Assembly: GCA_037893225.1 (NCBI GenBank)
Contig: JAZGUH010000361.1
Coordinates: 558,001-622,000, forward strand
Direction: 5' to 3'
Length of the DNA stretch: 64,000 nucleotides
Source of the DNA: Hippasteria phrygiana
Taxonomy: Eukaryota; Echinodermata; Asteroidea; Valvatida; Goniasteridae
Position 1 is the stretch's first letter, and the number at the start of each line of letters is the position of its first letter. The notes below the pieces were generated by a model that was not told the DNA's origin, ran no database searches, and saw only the letters and a list, made by a program, of their open reading frames with translations. Positions 28,977 to 63,342 of this stretch are shown here, piece after piece. The position numbers and the translations under genes are program-made.

Positions 28977-29199
28977 ACCCTGAAGTGGAACTTTTCAAAC
29001 GTGGGCAACATTCTGAACACCATCATGTACTACATATCATGCAGTGCTGGACAGCGTCGTTGCAAATACCGACGGCAACTTCAGCAGCAAACGTATGCCT
29101 TTGAATGTGCCATGCACAAATTAGTAATTTCTCCATTCATAATGCATACAACATATTTTACACACAAAGTTTGGCATACGCGTACACATCAACCCCAAC

Positions 29200-29337
29200 G
29201 TCACCGAATACTACAAAATACTACTTGAGTAAACTGTAGTATGCAGTACTTTTACTGCACTGGCCTATGAGAATTGAGTAGTATTTTATAGCACAGTGTA
29301 CTGTACCCCAAGTGAATGCCTAGGACGTTAGGGTTAA
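29200..29337. mobile_element. Family J-related fragment with right terminus
   Basis: TACTACAAAATACTACTTGA ... GCCTAGGACGTTAGGGTTAA. Confidence 0.55.
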
Positions 29338-29555
29338 AATTAACTGGGCCAAGTGAGGCTTCATGGTAACATGCAAAAATATAAAGATAAATCCATCAGA
29401 TCCAGTGGTTAAGGGGTGTGCGGTGGGCCATGCCCAAGTACATGTACATTGTACTTATTGTTGGTGCACCGATTGAATAAACGACAAACCCAATGTTTTG
29501 GTCAAGGGTAGTTATGAGCATTATTATAAAAAAAAAGCATGCCAGAACTCATCAG

Positions 29556-29620
29556 CGAGGGGGGGGGGGGGGGGGTGTGTTCATTCAAACCACCCGACCC
29601 CCCCCCCTCCCCCAGCGTAC
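29556..29620. repeat. G tract followed by C tract
   Basis: About 19 G near 29559-29576 and runs of C at 29599-29613; could form a hairpin or G-quadruplex. Confidence 0.75.
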
Positions 29621-29635
29621 AGGCCTGTTAATGGT

Positions 29636-29850
29636 ATATCTAGGGCCAATGATTTTCCGTTTTAGTGGAAACCAAACGGAATTAACGGAATTGGCCTCTT
29701 TCATTGTGCATTCATTTACATGTATGAAATAATGTCAAATGGAAATGAAACAGATTTTTGTACACTGTTCTAATGGGCGAAACGGAAATGAAGATTTGTC
29801 AAAACGGAAAATTTACTTTTCTGAAACGGAAAATCATTGGCTCTAAATAT
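29636..29850. mobile_element. 215-bp TIR element
   Basis: ATATCTAGGGCCAATGATTT at left and inverse AAATCATTGGCTCTAAATAT at right, arms about 30 bp. Confidence 0.65.
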
Positions 29851-29859
29851 CCAGGAGAG

Positions 29860-31484
29860 AGACTACTGTTTAAGACATTCCCAAAAAGATTGATAACTTA
29901 TCTGCCCAATTTCTGTAACTTGTCTCTGAATAACACGTACTACATGTATTCAACTTTGGGTTGCTCTAACCCTTGTACACTCTGTATAATTAATTTTACA
30001 AATACTTTTTGGTTTACACTCTAGGTACGTTTGTGTTTAGTTTACTAACTGAAAGACAGATATTTAGTCACGAATTTGTAGCCAATGTTCTAGGTGTCAT
30101 TGTAAAAAAACCAAATAGGTGAATAAACCAAAAAGCGTCAATTTCAAAAATTCGTAGAGAAATAATGGACGTTGGTTTGCATTATTCCAGATATATCCGA
30201 AAATGTTTTTAAGGCTCATGCGTGAATACGTTGTCAATTTTCATCAACGAATGAATACAAATCTATCCCTTTCTAGCAATCTTACCCAAAATGTTCATTC
30301 ATGAAATTAGAAATCATAAAGGGAAACAGTTTAATTCCAGCTTTTGAAAATACTTTGCTAATGCGGTTTGTTTCATTATTAACCAACACAAATCTTCATG
30401 GTATCATTTGATGCAAAGCATTAATTTTTACGAAACATGTACAAAAATACACATTTTTGTCATCTCAAAACGTGTGGAAACAATTTGAATGAAATTTGAA
30501 GTTGCATATTTACATATTGATTTCAGAGGCAATTACCTACCAAATAAATAAATTAAAAAAAAAAAAATAAAAAAAAAAAAAAAACTAACGTGGAAATGTT
30601 TTTTCCAGGGAATTTTGGCACCGACTCCAACTGAATACTAGTATAAGACCCCTTTTGATAAAATTCCAACCCTAGTGCATAGCTTATTACTCAGCCTCAG
30701 TATCACACTTTGGCAGGTGTAAAAATTGGCAGTTGTTTGTAAGATGATATAAGAATATGTATTGTAAGTGTGCATTTTATAGGTTTTGGAACTACAGAGA
30801 GCTATTCCATATGCAGGCTTTTCAAGCAGACCCAGGTAAAAAAAACACAAAAAAACTAGAGTTTATTACAAACACACGGTGTTGGGCCATGTACGGTTTG
30901 ATGGCAAGAACAAAGTTTCACGGGCACATGTTTGTTTTCAAGACCATTGCAGTATTATGACCCAGACACCAGATTACTGAGATTTCAGCAAACTTCCCCA
31001 CATACATCAACTGATTATTCATTTTAAACATTTTTCAACCTGCCGCTAGAGGACGCTCTAACATTTTTATGACGCCACCGGTTATTTTGTTGTGAAGTAC
31101 AACCTAGCCAGAGACTAACATCATTGAAAGCAAGTTCACATCTTTTATCCACTTTCAAATTATAAGGTACTTCCGGTCCGGTCACGTGATTTTGCACGCA
31201 CGATCGAAAATGAAGATCCTGGATTATTCTACCAATTCCCGCAAAATAAAACAAGTTCAGGTCTGTCACGGTTGATTTTATATTGATTTTCAAAGATTAA
31301 ATCTATGAATCTTTAATTGGTGGTACTTTGATACATGATGACGTCATATCATTTTCGCACAATTGCTTGTGCATTCATGTGTTGAGTTTGAAGTTGATAT
31401 GACTTTTCATGTTGACAAACTACTCTGGAGAAGAATCTTCTAGAAAAAGAATGAGAAGAATAATAGTAAATTCATAGAATAACA
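29860..31484. other. Intergenic, no gene seen
   Basis: AT-rich sequence with A-rich low complexity; scattered open stretches lack codon-like character or splice support. Confidence 0.6.
30546..30586. repeat. A-rich tract
   Basis: Runs of A interrupted by single T; low complexity. Confidence 0.8.
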
Positions 31485-31860
31485 ATAGGTGTTGGGCTAC
31501 ATAGCCCAACACCTACCTACAAACAGGAGAAAAGTAGGACTTCTGCAGGCTTTCAGGAGTAGTTTTCGTTGATACCCATGTCCACAGCTCCACAAGTCTC
31601 ATTTGGCATGTTCTGTGTTCACAACACTTGTGCTCCGTCCTCAACTAAGCTCTTGGATGTAAAGTTGCAGTACTCCTGCACTCAAGCCCTTCATTGTGTG
31701 ATTTTTAAATGACCGTGTGTAACACCGTTATGACAAATATTCAAATAGATTTAATTTTTTGCAATTGTGGGACAAAAAAGTAGGAAAAAATGGGAATTTC
31801 AAGAAAATAGTAGGGAAAAGTAGAAAAAGTAGGAATACTTAAAAGCCTGCATATGCTATA
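31485..31860. repeat. Family X repeat with terminal hairpin
   Basis: Reverse of 17566-17960 (CTTTCAGGAGTAGTTTTCGT, GGACAAAAAAGTAGGAAAAA). Preceded by a perfect 13-bp-arm hairpin at 31487-31516 (TAGGTGTTGGGCT and inverse). Confidence 0.55.
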
Positions 31861-32024
31861 CAATCTCACTATTTGTTACAAACTGCTATATTACATTGGC
31901 ACCAAAGAAAATGATAGTACAACACTTTGGAAAAGAGTTTATACCGTTGTGGTTATGTAATGAATATTCACTGTTTTTGGTGTGCACCAAACATCACAGT
32001 ATCTTTCAGCCTAATGGTATACAA

Positions 32025-32640
32025 ATAATACATGTTTATGAGTGCGATGGTAAGAATAATTTCATGAGGTGACAGATTGAATGTTCCATTTCACGAGGCG
32101 AAGCTGAGTGGAATGGAACATTCCATCTGTCACCTCTGTTACCATTGCACGAATGTGAAACATTCATTTATATTTGTTTTATACAACGCCTGAATAAATC
32201 CTCATCGGATTGCATGCATGGATTTCTTTGTGTACAACCTGCTGTTTTCCCTTCTCAGTCCCGCATAAAACCGTTACAAAGAGTTGTCAAATTCCGAATC
32301 AGTTAGAGCTCAATTATTATTCCTGCGTGTCTTGCAAATTCCTCTAATCGTTTGACTGCATATTTGATTTGTCTCTGTGTCAGCAGCGTCAGCATCACCG
32401 AAGAGTTCCAACATTTCGTCGTCTGTTAGCTGCGGTTCGGGAACATCGTCCACCATTTTGTATGAATGACAGCCGTGTTGTAGCGCCACCTATAATGACG
32501 TGAAATTCGCGAAGTTACACCACACGCCTACCGTGTGATGTAACTTCTCGCGGCGTGCGATGGAACAAATAATTCAATGCACGTGATCGACGAGCCACCA
32601 ATCAGATGGCGGGGATTTATTCAGGCGTTGTATAATACTT
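32025..32640 (-). mobile_element. Family F TIR element with decayed DUF3504-like exon
   Basis: TIR TTATACAACGCCTGAATAAA at 32179 and its inverse ending 32634; preceded by a linked palindrome (32035-32165). The minus-strand reading homologous to 52050-52250 is frameshifted after DADAAD, so this copy is broken. Confidence 0.7.
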
Positions 32641-32672
32641 TCAATACAATTTCTATACAATTACTTTGAATA

Positions 32673-33241
32673 TTTTATTAATGGCTATCGCCAAAACAAG
32701 GCCAAAAACCCACTCAAGATGTGGGCTACAAAAGACAAGAAACGACAGAAATCACGGAGATAGTAGGTATCTATTCACAATTGTCTATAGAAATCCATTA
32801 ACAAAACCAAAGGAACAATCGGGAATCGTCCCCAGTCGATCCATTTGCGTGTTTTGCAGCAATCTGGCGAACTCTACTGACGACAATAGCCGTCCTCAAA
32901 AAATTCTTCTTGAAATATACTGTCTGACAGCCACAAAAAATAGAAGGGGAAAAGCAGAAAAAAAGAAAAAGGGACCTCCGTGCCTTTTTCAAAAAAACAA
33001 AGAAGTTAAACATTTTTCTGTCTGTTCTTGTTGCATAAAAAAAAAATCCCTGTATAAAAACCAAACGACTTTGAAAACAGTCTCTTTCAGCCTTAATTTT
33101 TAGTACCATTTTCCATATAAAAAATATTTTCTGATAAATACCAGACTTTATCAGAGGGGCGTTTCAATTTCCCCACAGTAATGACACCAAGCAGAGGGGA
33201 AAAAAATACTTCAAATGTGAGTAATGAAGCTACGTAACTGG
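32673..33241 (-). promoter_or_regulatory. ERBIN/LRRC7-like: Possible 3' UTR of the LAP gene
   Basis: Downstream of the stop the first minus-strand AATAAA is at 32673-32678, about 565 bases away. Its downstream region is not clearly G/T-rich and a TIR element starts just beyond, so the true end is uncertain. Confidence 0.25.
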
Positions 33242-55603
<22,362 letters not shown>

Positions 55604-55759
55604 GGCTGCTCAGTTGCTAACGGCTCATCTTACCACAGACACAGATCTAGAAATACATGTAAGGATGACGGTAAGGCAAATTAAAATCCCCGATTCAGTA
55701 TTTTCCACGATTTTGACCCAACTGCGACTCCGCTTGTGCAACTCCATCCAGAATGATTT

Positions 55760-56057
55760 TACTCTAACCCCATAATGGTTCACCAGGACTACCCTGCTAA
55801 ATCCAACGGTGACTCAAATGAGTTTCCTGCTCAATCCAACGCAGTCCAACACAATCCAACATTTCAAGTTGTTGGGTTACTAAAAATATACAATGACTTG
55901 CCTGCTAGATCCAACAGAATCCAACTGTGACATATTTTTCTGTTGCCTGCTGAATCCAACAGAATTGTAACACTATGAGTTAGCTACTCAATCCAACAGG
56001 GTCCAACGGGAATATCAGATTGTTGGATCATGTTGGATTCAGCAGGGTTAGGGTTAA
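55760..56057. repeat. CTGCTNAATCCAACAG repeat ending GGTTAGGGTTAA
   Basis: About seven variants of (C)CTGCT(A/G)AATCCAAC, ending with the inverse TTGGATTCAGCAGGGTTAG then GGTTAA. Confidence 0.6.
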
Positions 56058-57922
56058 TACCACCCCCACCCCCCACCAAAATCTATCAGGAACAGCAAAA
56101 TCTTGGAAAATAACCATCCAATTGTGATTAGAATTGTACAAACACTTGGCAGAACCTTTAATTTTGTTACTTTAGTGAGGAAATTTTGTGTGGTATTGGG
56201 GAAGAAAGTTTGTGTAATCTGTGTTAGATATTTTGGGCACAGTGTATTGTCACTCACAGTTTTAACATACATATTTTCTGCCACATTTCATGGATTTTGT
56301 GGACAAAAATCTTGAACAAACAGAATGTACCACATGTTTAGATAGTTGTTACCAGGGAGGGTTGGTACTTGGTTATTTTCCAAAAATGTTCTATTCCTGA
56401 CTCTATCCCACCGCAAAAAGGAAAAAAAAAAGTCTGAAGACCATTCTTGCACGTCATTTTTCTTTATTTGTGGTTTGGATTTTCAAGGAAAAACAAATCA
56501 CAACCAGCAACCTAAATCCTAATGCATTATCACTCATCTGTCCCTACCGTGACTTCACCTCCGCACCGCTGCAGAAAATACTCATTAAAAAGTGGCCGGT
56601 AAATTCTATAGTTACTCCCACTTTTGTTAAAAATTTCACTCACTGGGAATGGGTATGAATTTATTTATGCATTTGAGTTGCCATGTGAACGAATTGGCGG
56701 CGTACAAGTTTGCACGCATACAACTTGACCCGAATTCATCTTGCATGTCTTGTCATGCTTGTACACATTCGATATTCTTTTCACTTTTAGTATAACCAAA
56801 ATCGGTCAGGAACAAACAAGATTTATGTCAGAAAAATCCATCAAAAAATGCGGCAGAAATCAACACGTACTGTACATGTGAACACTTTGATGAGCGGCCA
56901 TAGGCAAGAGTTGCATATTCGGCCACCATGGATTTTCCATCAACATGATCGACCAAACATTTATAACACATTTTACCTTACCTTGTGTCTTCATGTCATT
57001 GAAGACAAACCCATTCAGCCTGGGAAAACTGAAACCCTCTCATCATCAGGAAAAAGTTGTTTAAGCCATACATGTATTTTGGGTGGCTGGTGCACATCGT
57101 TCACACACATCCGAGTGTGTAGGCAGCCACATTGAAACATCAGGAAGTGATGTGCGCATGACAATGCATTAACCAATAAGCAGTGTGATTATACGCTATG
57201 AATAAACAACACTTTGGGTCCCTACCATTGTTTAATAGAGGGAGCAACGTATGTATGGGACTGCTGGGGTGCATTTTGGCGGTCTTAAATAGTCATAACC
57301 AAATAATGCAAAGGAACAGGGTCTTAAATTATATGCATGTTCCACCCATGGAGTATTCCAAATTTTGTACGTCATCAAATGAACATTAATTTCTAAATAT
57401 TCATAAGCCATATTGCCGCATACAGCGTAAATAGGACTGAAGACTGAAGTCCTACTTTCGGCAACAAGCACCTGTCATGCCTGTGTCCGAAGTTGTACAT
57501 CGTAGGCATACATGTACATGTATATAGCAAGAGTGATAGAGCATGGAGAATGTGCTTTATTTCTCTATGGATAGAGATGCAATGTATGTCGTAGAGTGTG
57601 GATAGAGGATAGAGGTGTGAAGGGGAGATAAAAAGCAAAAAAACAAAAAAACAGCACAGATTTAATTTTATAACACCCTTAAATAGGGTGGCCGGATCCT
57701 TTTCCTGGCCATATACACCGTGCCAAGAACATCTAGGCCTTATAATAACACAGAAAACATAAACGTTCTACCCCTATGCATGTATATTGCACAGACATTT
57801 GCTGACTAACTGTTAGGCCCTAGGGCAGCCTAAACAAGTCACAAACTTACATGTTGGCCATGTAAATTGCTGTTGTGCCACGTTAAGCATGGTTCCTTCC
57901 TCCATGAGTTAAGTGTTTATAC
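56058..57922. other. Intergenic upstream of the LAP gene, no gene seen
   Basis: Could contain the LAP promoter or a non-coding first exon, but I see no TATA box or CpG-rich island that would fix it. No protein-like exon was found. Confidence 0.55.
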
Positions 57923-58585
57923 AATAAACCTTTTCGACATTCTCAATGCATTGTGGGTTTGGAGGCCAAACAAACCATGTAATTTATACACAAACCTATG
58001 GCACTGTGAACCAGTCCAAATATTAATTGATTTTATGCTAAATATCCGTCATGAGTTGAGCGATACCCTTTTCACATAACTTTGCATGGAACATAAGGAA
58101 AATAATAACCAGAAAAATCAATTTTAAATGGCAATAAAAATAAAGGAAATACTTGGGGAATCCCTCTCAGGGTACCAGTTACTGATGAATGCAAATTTCT
58201 GGAATTAGAACAGCTAATATTAATAATGTCACAAAATTAGCCAATCAGAAGAGGATTTTTGCAAGCATGACAACGAACATGTGACCAATGCGACCAATCA
58301 CGTCCGTTCTAATGTGCTTGCTCTTCTAAGGCCAGTTGGGCTGATGCAGTTCCCATGATCATATGATGCCTCGAGAATGTCGAAAAGGTTTATTAGAACA
58401 GCTAATAATGTCACATTATTAACCAATCAGAAGAGGATTTTTGCAAGCATGACAACTAACATGTGACCAATGCGACCAATCACGTCCTTTCTAATGAGTA
58501 ATGTGCTTGCTCTTCTAATCTAATGCCAGTTGAGCTGATGTAGTTCCCATATGGATGCTTTGAGAATGTCGAAAAGGTTTATTCT
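57923..58585. mobile_element. TIR element with duplicated right half
   Basis: AATAAACCTTTTCGACATTC at 57923; its inverse GAATGTCGAAAAGGTTTATT ends at both 58394 and 58584. The 190-bp block 58205-58394 is repeated at 58395-58584 (CCAATCAGAAGAGGATTTTT, GACCAATCACGTCC). Confidence 0.75.
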
Positions 58586-59418
58586 TAACACAAATGGATG
58601 GTTATTTTCGACTATCTTGCGGTTCCTCACTGTGCAGATTTTGGTGGAGTGTTAAAGCATGGAGGTATCTTTCCGGTTTACGATTTATCGAAGCTACATT
58701 TGACATGTCTGACCTCACATGAACAAAGTTAATAGGCCTACACAAGTTATTATGTAAACATGACTGACATGATTGATAAACACATCAATCATTTCCATGA
58801 CATCGCCCTCTTTCCAAAAATAATCTCCAGTTCATGCAGTATATACGTACTTCTCTGGGCAAAGCGCCATTCATCCTTTGAAAATCCAAGTAGATTCGAT
58901 AACCATGCATACACGACACGAGGGAATCACTCATCAGATCTTTTGTCAACAAAGGGAGTGAAATTCCAACGATTCCAAGCTTATGAAACTTGGCTACACA
59001 TTTTCAATCTGCTCAGACATCAGACGCCGCCGTAGAAATGAAATGGCGCCCTCTATTGATCAAATCCAATAAGCTGTTTAGTAGACTGGTTCCCGGTCCC
59101 TCCTTTACTCACTTCGAATAATTACATGTATATATGTCGACTCGTAGCGAATTCTTTCTTCATGTCCCGGCCCATGACCCCAGCGTAGAGACTTTGGTCT
59201 TTCTTTCAAGTTTCAGTGTAAACAAAAATCGACAGTACTTTTTTTGCAGGAGATGGTGCCCCTGGGTGGAGGTTTTGGTGACTTCCAAAATGACAATCCC
59301 CACATTGGGGTGGGGCGCCCAGGGGAGGGGTGGGGTAACAATTGATGATGATACGTCATTGTACACCGTCCAACCATGGAGGAAGAAATTCTTCCTCCAT
59401 GGTCCAACGGTAGTATGG

Positions 59419-59572
59419 AGTACCGAAGACTGACGTCAGTTGCCATGACAACTGGCTCCAAACAAATGGAGATTTTGACTGTTCCTTTGTTAACAGACAG
59501 TCATGCAAACACGTTGACACAAAATAACAATAGTATTCTGGTTCCAAACATTGCATTGACGTCATCGTACTG
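59419..59572. mobile_element. Family O MITE
   Basis: AGTACCGAAGACTGACGTCA at left, TGCATTGACGTCATCGTAC at right, body as in 11629-11784. Confidence 0.68.
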
Positions 59573-60232
59573 GCTATACATAATTTGCAAACATAAAAAA
59601 ACAAAAAACTGCTGAATTATTACAAAATACTGTACTATATTGTCAGTAAATAGCAGTCTCAAGCATCCTGTGAAATTATGGCAGCTGGTGTGCTGTCGTT
59701 TTCAAGAAAAGTGGAAATTTATATCATTTTCCAACATTGGAAATAGTCTACGTGTAGTTCCCGACCTAATAATTCCCCGACGATTGCTCCGGTTTGTCTA
59801 AAGTGTGGTCAGAGAACCAGACCACTAGAACATAATTTGTTTTCTATGCACATAATTATTAATTTGCGAACTTTATTAAAACAAAGATTGCAATAACATT
59901 CAAGCATAGGTTATTGTCTGTATAAACAGAGCATTACACGGCTAACAGGTACAATACACTCAAAACTAGACAAGGACAAAAACAAGAACAAAGAAAACTG
60001 TTAAATAAAACGGTTCCAACCATACAGTTAAAAAAAAAACATGGAAATAAAATAACATTCGTTTAGAAATAATTTTTTTTTTACAGATTGAGACATAAAA
60101 CATATACATTTACATGATAAAAGGTCAATGTTGCAGTATTTGCTAGCACCCTATAAAATACCAACCCCCAAATCCATTTATATCTGAAAATTACAGCAAA
60201 AGCAAAATGATGTACGTGTATACTACCTTTAA
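59573..60232. mobile_element. Family E2 MITE with internal insertion
   Basis: Matches 20571-20975 (CAAGCATCCTGTGAAAT, TAATTCCCCGACGATTGCTC, AAAATTACAGCAAAAGCAAA) but carries about 290 extra bases near 59833-60120. Confidence 0.65.
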
Positions 60233-60834
60233 CTGCTTTAAAAACTTATCAAAGCACACGTACGTTCAACAAAATATGTTTTTGCATGATTCAAATCTAT
60301 TAGAGGGGATAAAAACTCCACCATGCTCTTTAAAAATGAGAAATTATTACTGTGCATGTGCACACAAGTACCCCCCCCCCCCCCCCAATTCAGTGAACTT
60401 GTGTATACTATAGTACTTTTGGACTCCTGCTCTAAAATTGAGATTTAACAAAACATTCATCATACAACAAAAGATTAATACACTTTACATTGTACAACCA
60501 CTAGCCTCATGTTTTTATCCATGAGTGTCTTTTATTGCGTGATGACATCTTCCACATAATTCACTACAGAAATAAAGTTTGTGAAAGAATTTTAAAGAGT
60601 ATATGGCAAACTACACGGATATAACAAATGATATAAGTGTACATGATAAACTGCACTGGTAACAAAAAAACCATTTGCGACACTTTTCAAGTCAATCTTT
60701 GCAAAATTTTGTGTGGTTACAATGCCAGTAATCATATGCTGATTTTGTGATGCCGATTTTGTGCTGCAAGCTAGTCTCCATGAAAATATATGTTTTCTCT
60801 TGCCGAGTTGAACACTTCATACTTTCAGTGCTTC

Positions 60835-61215
60835 AATTACTATGGCATGGGTTCGATTCCAAGAAAAAAAAATTGTGGATGGGTCTTTAATCCAAACAAA
60901 ATCCTTTCAAGGTCGGTCAGTTGGTGAAGTGGAAGTTTCCTTGTCTTCACATGCTGAACACAGGTTCGAATCCAACACAGGTCATTTTGAAAAATTTTTT
61001 TTTTTTAAGTCTATCATATTCTCATAAAGGATGCCTATTACTTTCATTGCCTTCAATTGCTGTGTAACAGGTTCGAATCTCACACAGGTCCTTAAAAGGA
61101 TTTGGTTGTTTAACAATAATTCAAATCCTACTAAGGTCCATAGTCCATCCACACTAAAGGATGTCTACTGTTTTCCTGGCCTTCCATTGCTGTGTAACAG
61201 GTTCGAATCCCACAC
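60835..61215. repeat. Tandem repeat with B-box-like GGTTCGAATC
   Basis: ACAGGTTCGAATCNNACACA with TTCCTTG/CATTGCCTTCAATTGCTG recurs at about 110-130-bp spacing (60960, 61070, 61198), with decayed units near 61796-61915 and 62190-62300. Confidence 0.65.
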
Positions 61216-61239
61216 AAGTCATTTCTTTAAATGGAAGTC

Positions 61240-61670
61240 GCTCAATACAAGGCTAAAAGCCACTCTAAGGGTTTTTTCGAAACCCTGGCTTCGTCTTGGC
61301 TTTGGCTTCGTCTCCGACTTCTGAATAACTGAGAAGCAAACAAAATGTCAATATTCTAAATTTTGGTGCATGTTCTGCTTCTGGAACATTCGTTCGGTTG
61401 ATTATGAAAGCAAAAATTCGAATATTTACATATGGTTTGCTTCTCAGTTATTCAGATGTTGGAGACAAAGCCGAAGCCAAGATGAAGCCAGGGTTTCGAA
61501 GAAAAAAAAACAAGTAAAGGGCTACAACAGAGGTGGTGGGGTTGGCCACATTTTAGGTTGCCAGCCCTACCACTCTTACATTTTTCCTGGGTCCAGATCT
61601 AAATAGAGGATAAATCTTCAATAGATAGCAAAGAAACGATCCCAATTTTCAGACCTATAGACCCAGGCCG
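61240..61670. repeat. Family D repeat interrupted by a hairpin element
   Basis: GGCTAAAAGCCACTCTA (to 61267) and GTAAAGGGCTACAACAGAGG (from 61514) are contiguous in 11785-11960 but separated here by a 246-bp inverted-repeat element. Confidence 0.7.
61268..61513. mobile_element. 246-bp inverted-repeat insertion
   Basis: Left arm CGAAACCCTGGCTTCGTCTT ... TCTGAATAACTGAGAAGC and right arm its inverse GCTTCTCAGTTATTCAGATG ... CCAGGGTTTCG. Lies inside a family-D repeat whose empty site is at 11806. Confidence 0.7.
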
Positions 61671-62557
61671 GGTAACCTCCACCATTGGTGAGACCAACTC
61701 CCCTCCCTCATTACAAGAATTTGGATTTCAGTTCTTATCATTATCCTCAGGTCAGGTTCAGGTAAACTGCTCTTGTGTCTTCTAAGCTTGTTTTAACACA
61801 GATTCAAATGATTCTTTAAAAGGTCCACAGTTCATCTACATTAAAGGCTGTCTCTTACTTTCTTTGTCTTTGATTGCTGTGTAACTAGTAGGCATCTCAC
61901 ACAGGTTATTATGAGGATTTCAGCTCCTGTAAAGATCTACATAGCATAGTGGTACATAGTGGCACTTTCTTCGCCGGAAAGAGTTCCATATCCGGCCATC
62001 ACTTATTTTCCCTAAATATGACTTAAAAACTACCGAAAAGTGTAAATCTGGTGAAGAAACACAAATTTAGGAGGGGAAAAAATTTCAATTGAAAAAAAAA
62101 ATACTTTGACTTTTTCTGTCATGGCCCATAGACTTTGTGCACGAGGTCTAAAGTGATGGCCGGATATGAAACTCTTTCCTCTTCGCCTTCCACTGGTTCA
62201 AAAGGAATTCGAACTCGGGTCCACAGTCCACCAATACTAAAATACTACTTTCCTCGCTGCGTGATACGTTCGAATCTCACTCGGGTCCTCATAAAAGCGG
62301 ATGTTCAGAAAAATGTTCCTGCAGCCGATCTGAAAAACACAGGAATTCTTCTTTGAGAATTTCTTCTTTGAGAATTCCTCCTTTGTTCTCTTCCTTCACA
62401 GCCAGATTGGAAATACGACATATTTTGTGTTGACAAGATTTCCTGCTTTTTACGTTCTCAAGAGAGTTTTATCCTCTTACACATCAAGCATGAGAATTAT
62501 CATGAAGTACTTTCACAGAAATCGGCTTGGCGCAGGTAACAGGTCACCCCACACTTT

Positions 62558-62636
62558 GAACATCTAACAAAAGAAAACCCACACAGTCCTTTGTTTGTAA
62601 CAAAGGACTGTGTGGGTTTTCTTTTGTTAGATGTTC
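62558..62636. repeat. Perfect 38-bp inverted repeat, 3-nt loop
   Basis: Arm 62558-62595 (GAACATCTAACAAAAGAAAA... ) is the exact complement of 62599-62636; loop TGT. Lies 39 bases past the stop codon of the minus-strand exon at 62676-62783. Confidence 0.95.
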
Positions 62637-62675
62637 ATAGTGCCATGATAGTTTTTCTCTGCATCTTCGAACGGT

Positions 62676-62783
62676 TCAGTCTGTATTGGGCATATAGTAC
62701 GTGCCATTGTCCAGGGTTGTCCTTTGAAGCACCGGTCCGTAATAATCGATGATATAATCCGAGCCGTCGGCTGGGCCTACCAC
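62676..62783 (-). CDS. Probable terminal coding exon of an unrecognised gene
   Basis: On the minus strand a good acceptor (tttgcag at 62784-62790) opens 35 codons: VVGPADGSDYIIDYYGPVL, then QRTTLDNGTYYMPNTD and TGA. I do not recognise the family. IDYY recalls holocytochrome-c synthase but the flanking residues do not fit. Upstream exons would be beyond position 64000 or in the unassigned 62800-64000 stretch. Support is codon-like sequence plus splice signal only. Confidence 0.45.
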   Translation of the reverse strand: MVGPADGSDYIIDYYGPVLQRTTLDNGTYYMPNTD

Positions 62784-63111
62784 CTGCAAAGACCAAAGGA
62801 AACAGCTCAGTTAAAATTGACATAATTTTTTGGGGACTCTCAAAATATACACAAACTTGAATAAAATTTGGAAACAGAAAATCAAAATTCATCTAGCTGT
62901 GACGCCATTGGTGATAAAAAAAGAAAATAAGCTGGCCATGCACCTGAACATACACACATGTGTAAATCCTATTGTCCCGTTAATCAGGCATGCAACTCTT
63001 CAATTTCCAAAAACGCAGAAAATAAAATGCGAGTGCGTAGCGCTAGCGTGAAGCTCTTACGATGTCGTGCAAACATGTTCATGTAGGTATAGTGTCTGTA
63101 TCCCGATGTAT

Positions 63112-63342
63112 TAGGGACCATTAGATTTAATACGCGTACGGGATACGTGTGCGGCTCGAAAAAAATTGCTTAATAAATCACCATTTTGTGTGATAATTTT
63201 ATCAGTTTTACATGAAACATTTCAACATTTCGAAATGAGATGTAAATTGCCGATAGTGTACCACATGAAATAACAACGCAAAATGGTGACCTTTTCGAGC
63301 CGCATACGTATCTTGTACGCGTATCGAATCTAATGGTCCCTA
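63112..63342. mobile_element. 231-bp TIR element
   Basis: TAGGGACCATTAGATTTAAT at left and inverse ATCGAATCTAATGGTCCCTA at right; arms extend about 50 bp to GGCTCGAAAA / TTTTCGAGCC. Confidence 0.75.

Noticed and set aside
32666..33103. 145-residue plus-strand ORF as a gene
   Set aside because: Lys/Asn-rich, low-complexity translation of AT-rich DNA beside the LAP 3' end, with no recognisable domain or splice support.
62558..62636. Canonical microRNA precursor
   Set aside because: A perfect 38-bp stem with a 3-nt loop is unlike usual pre-miRNAs, which have bulges and larger loops.
62676..62783. Holocytochrome-c synthase exon
   Set aside because: Only IDYY matches; the rest of the exon and the stop position do not fit that family.
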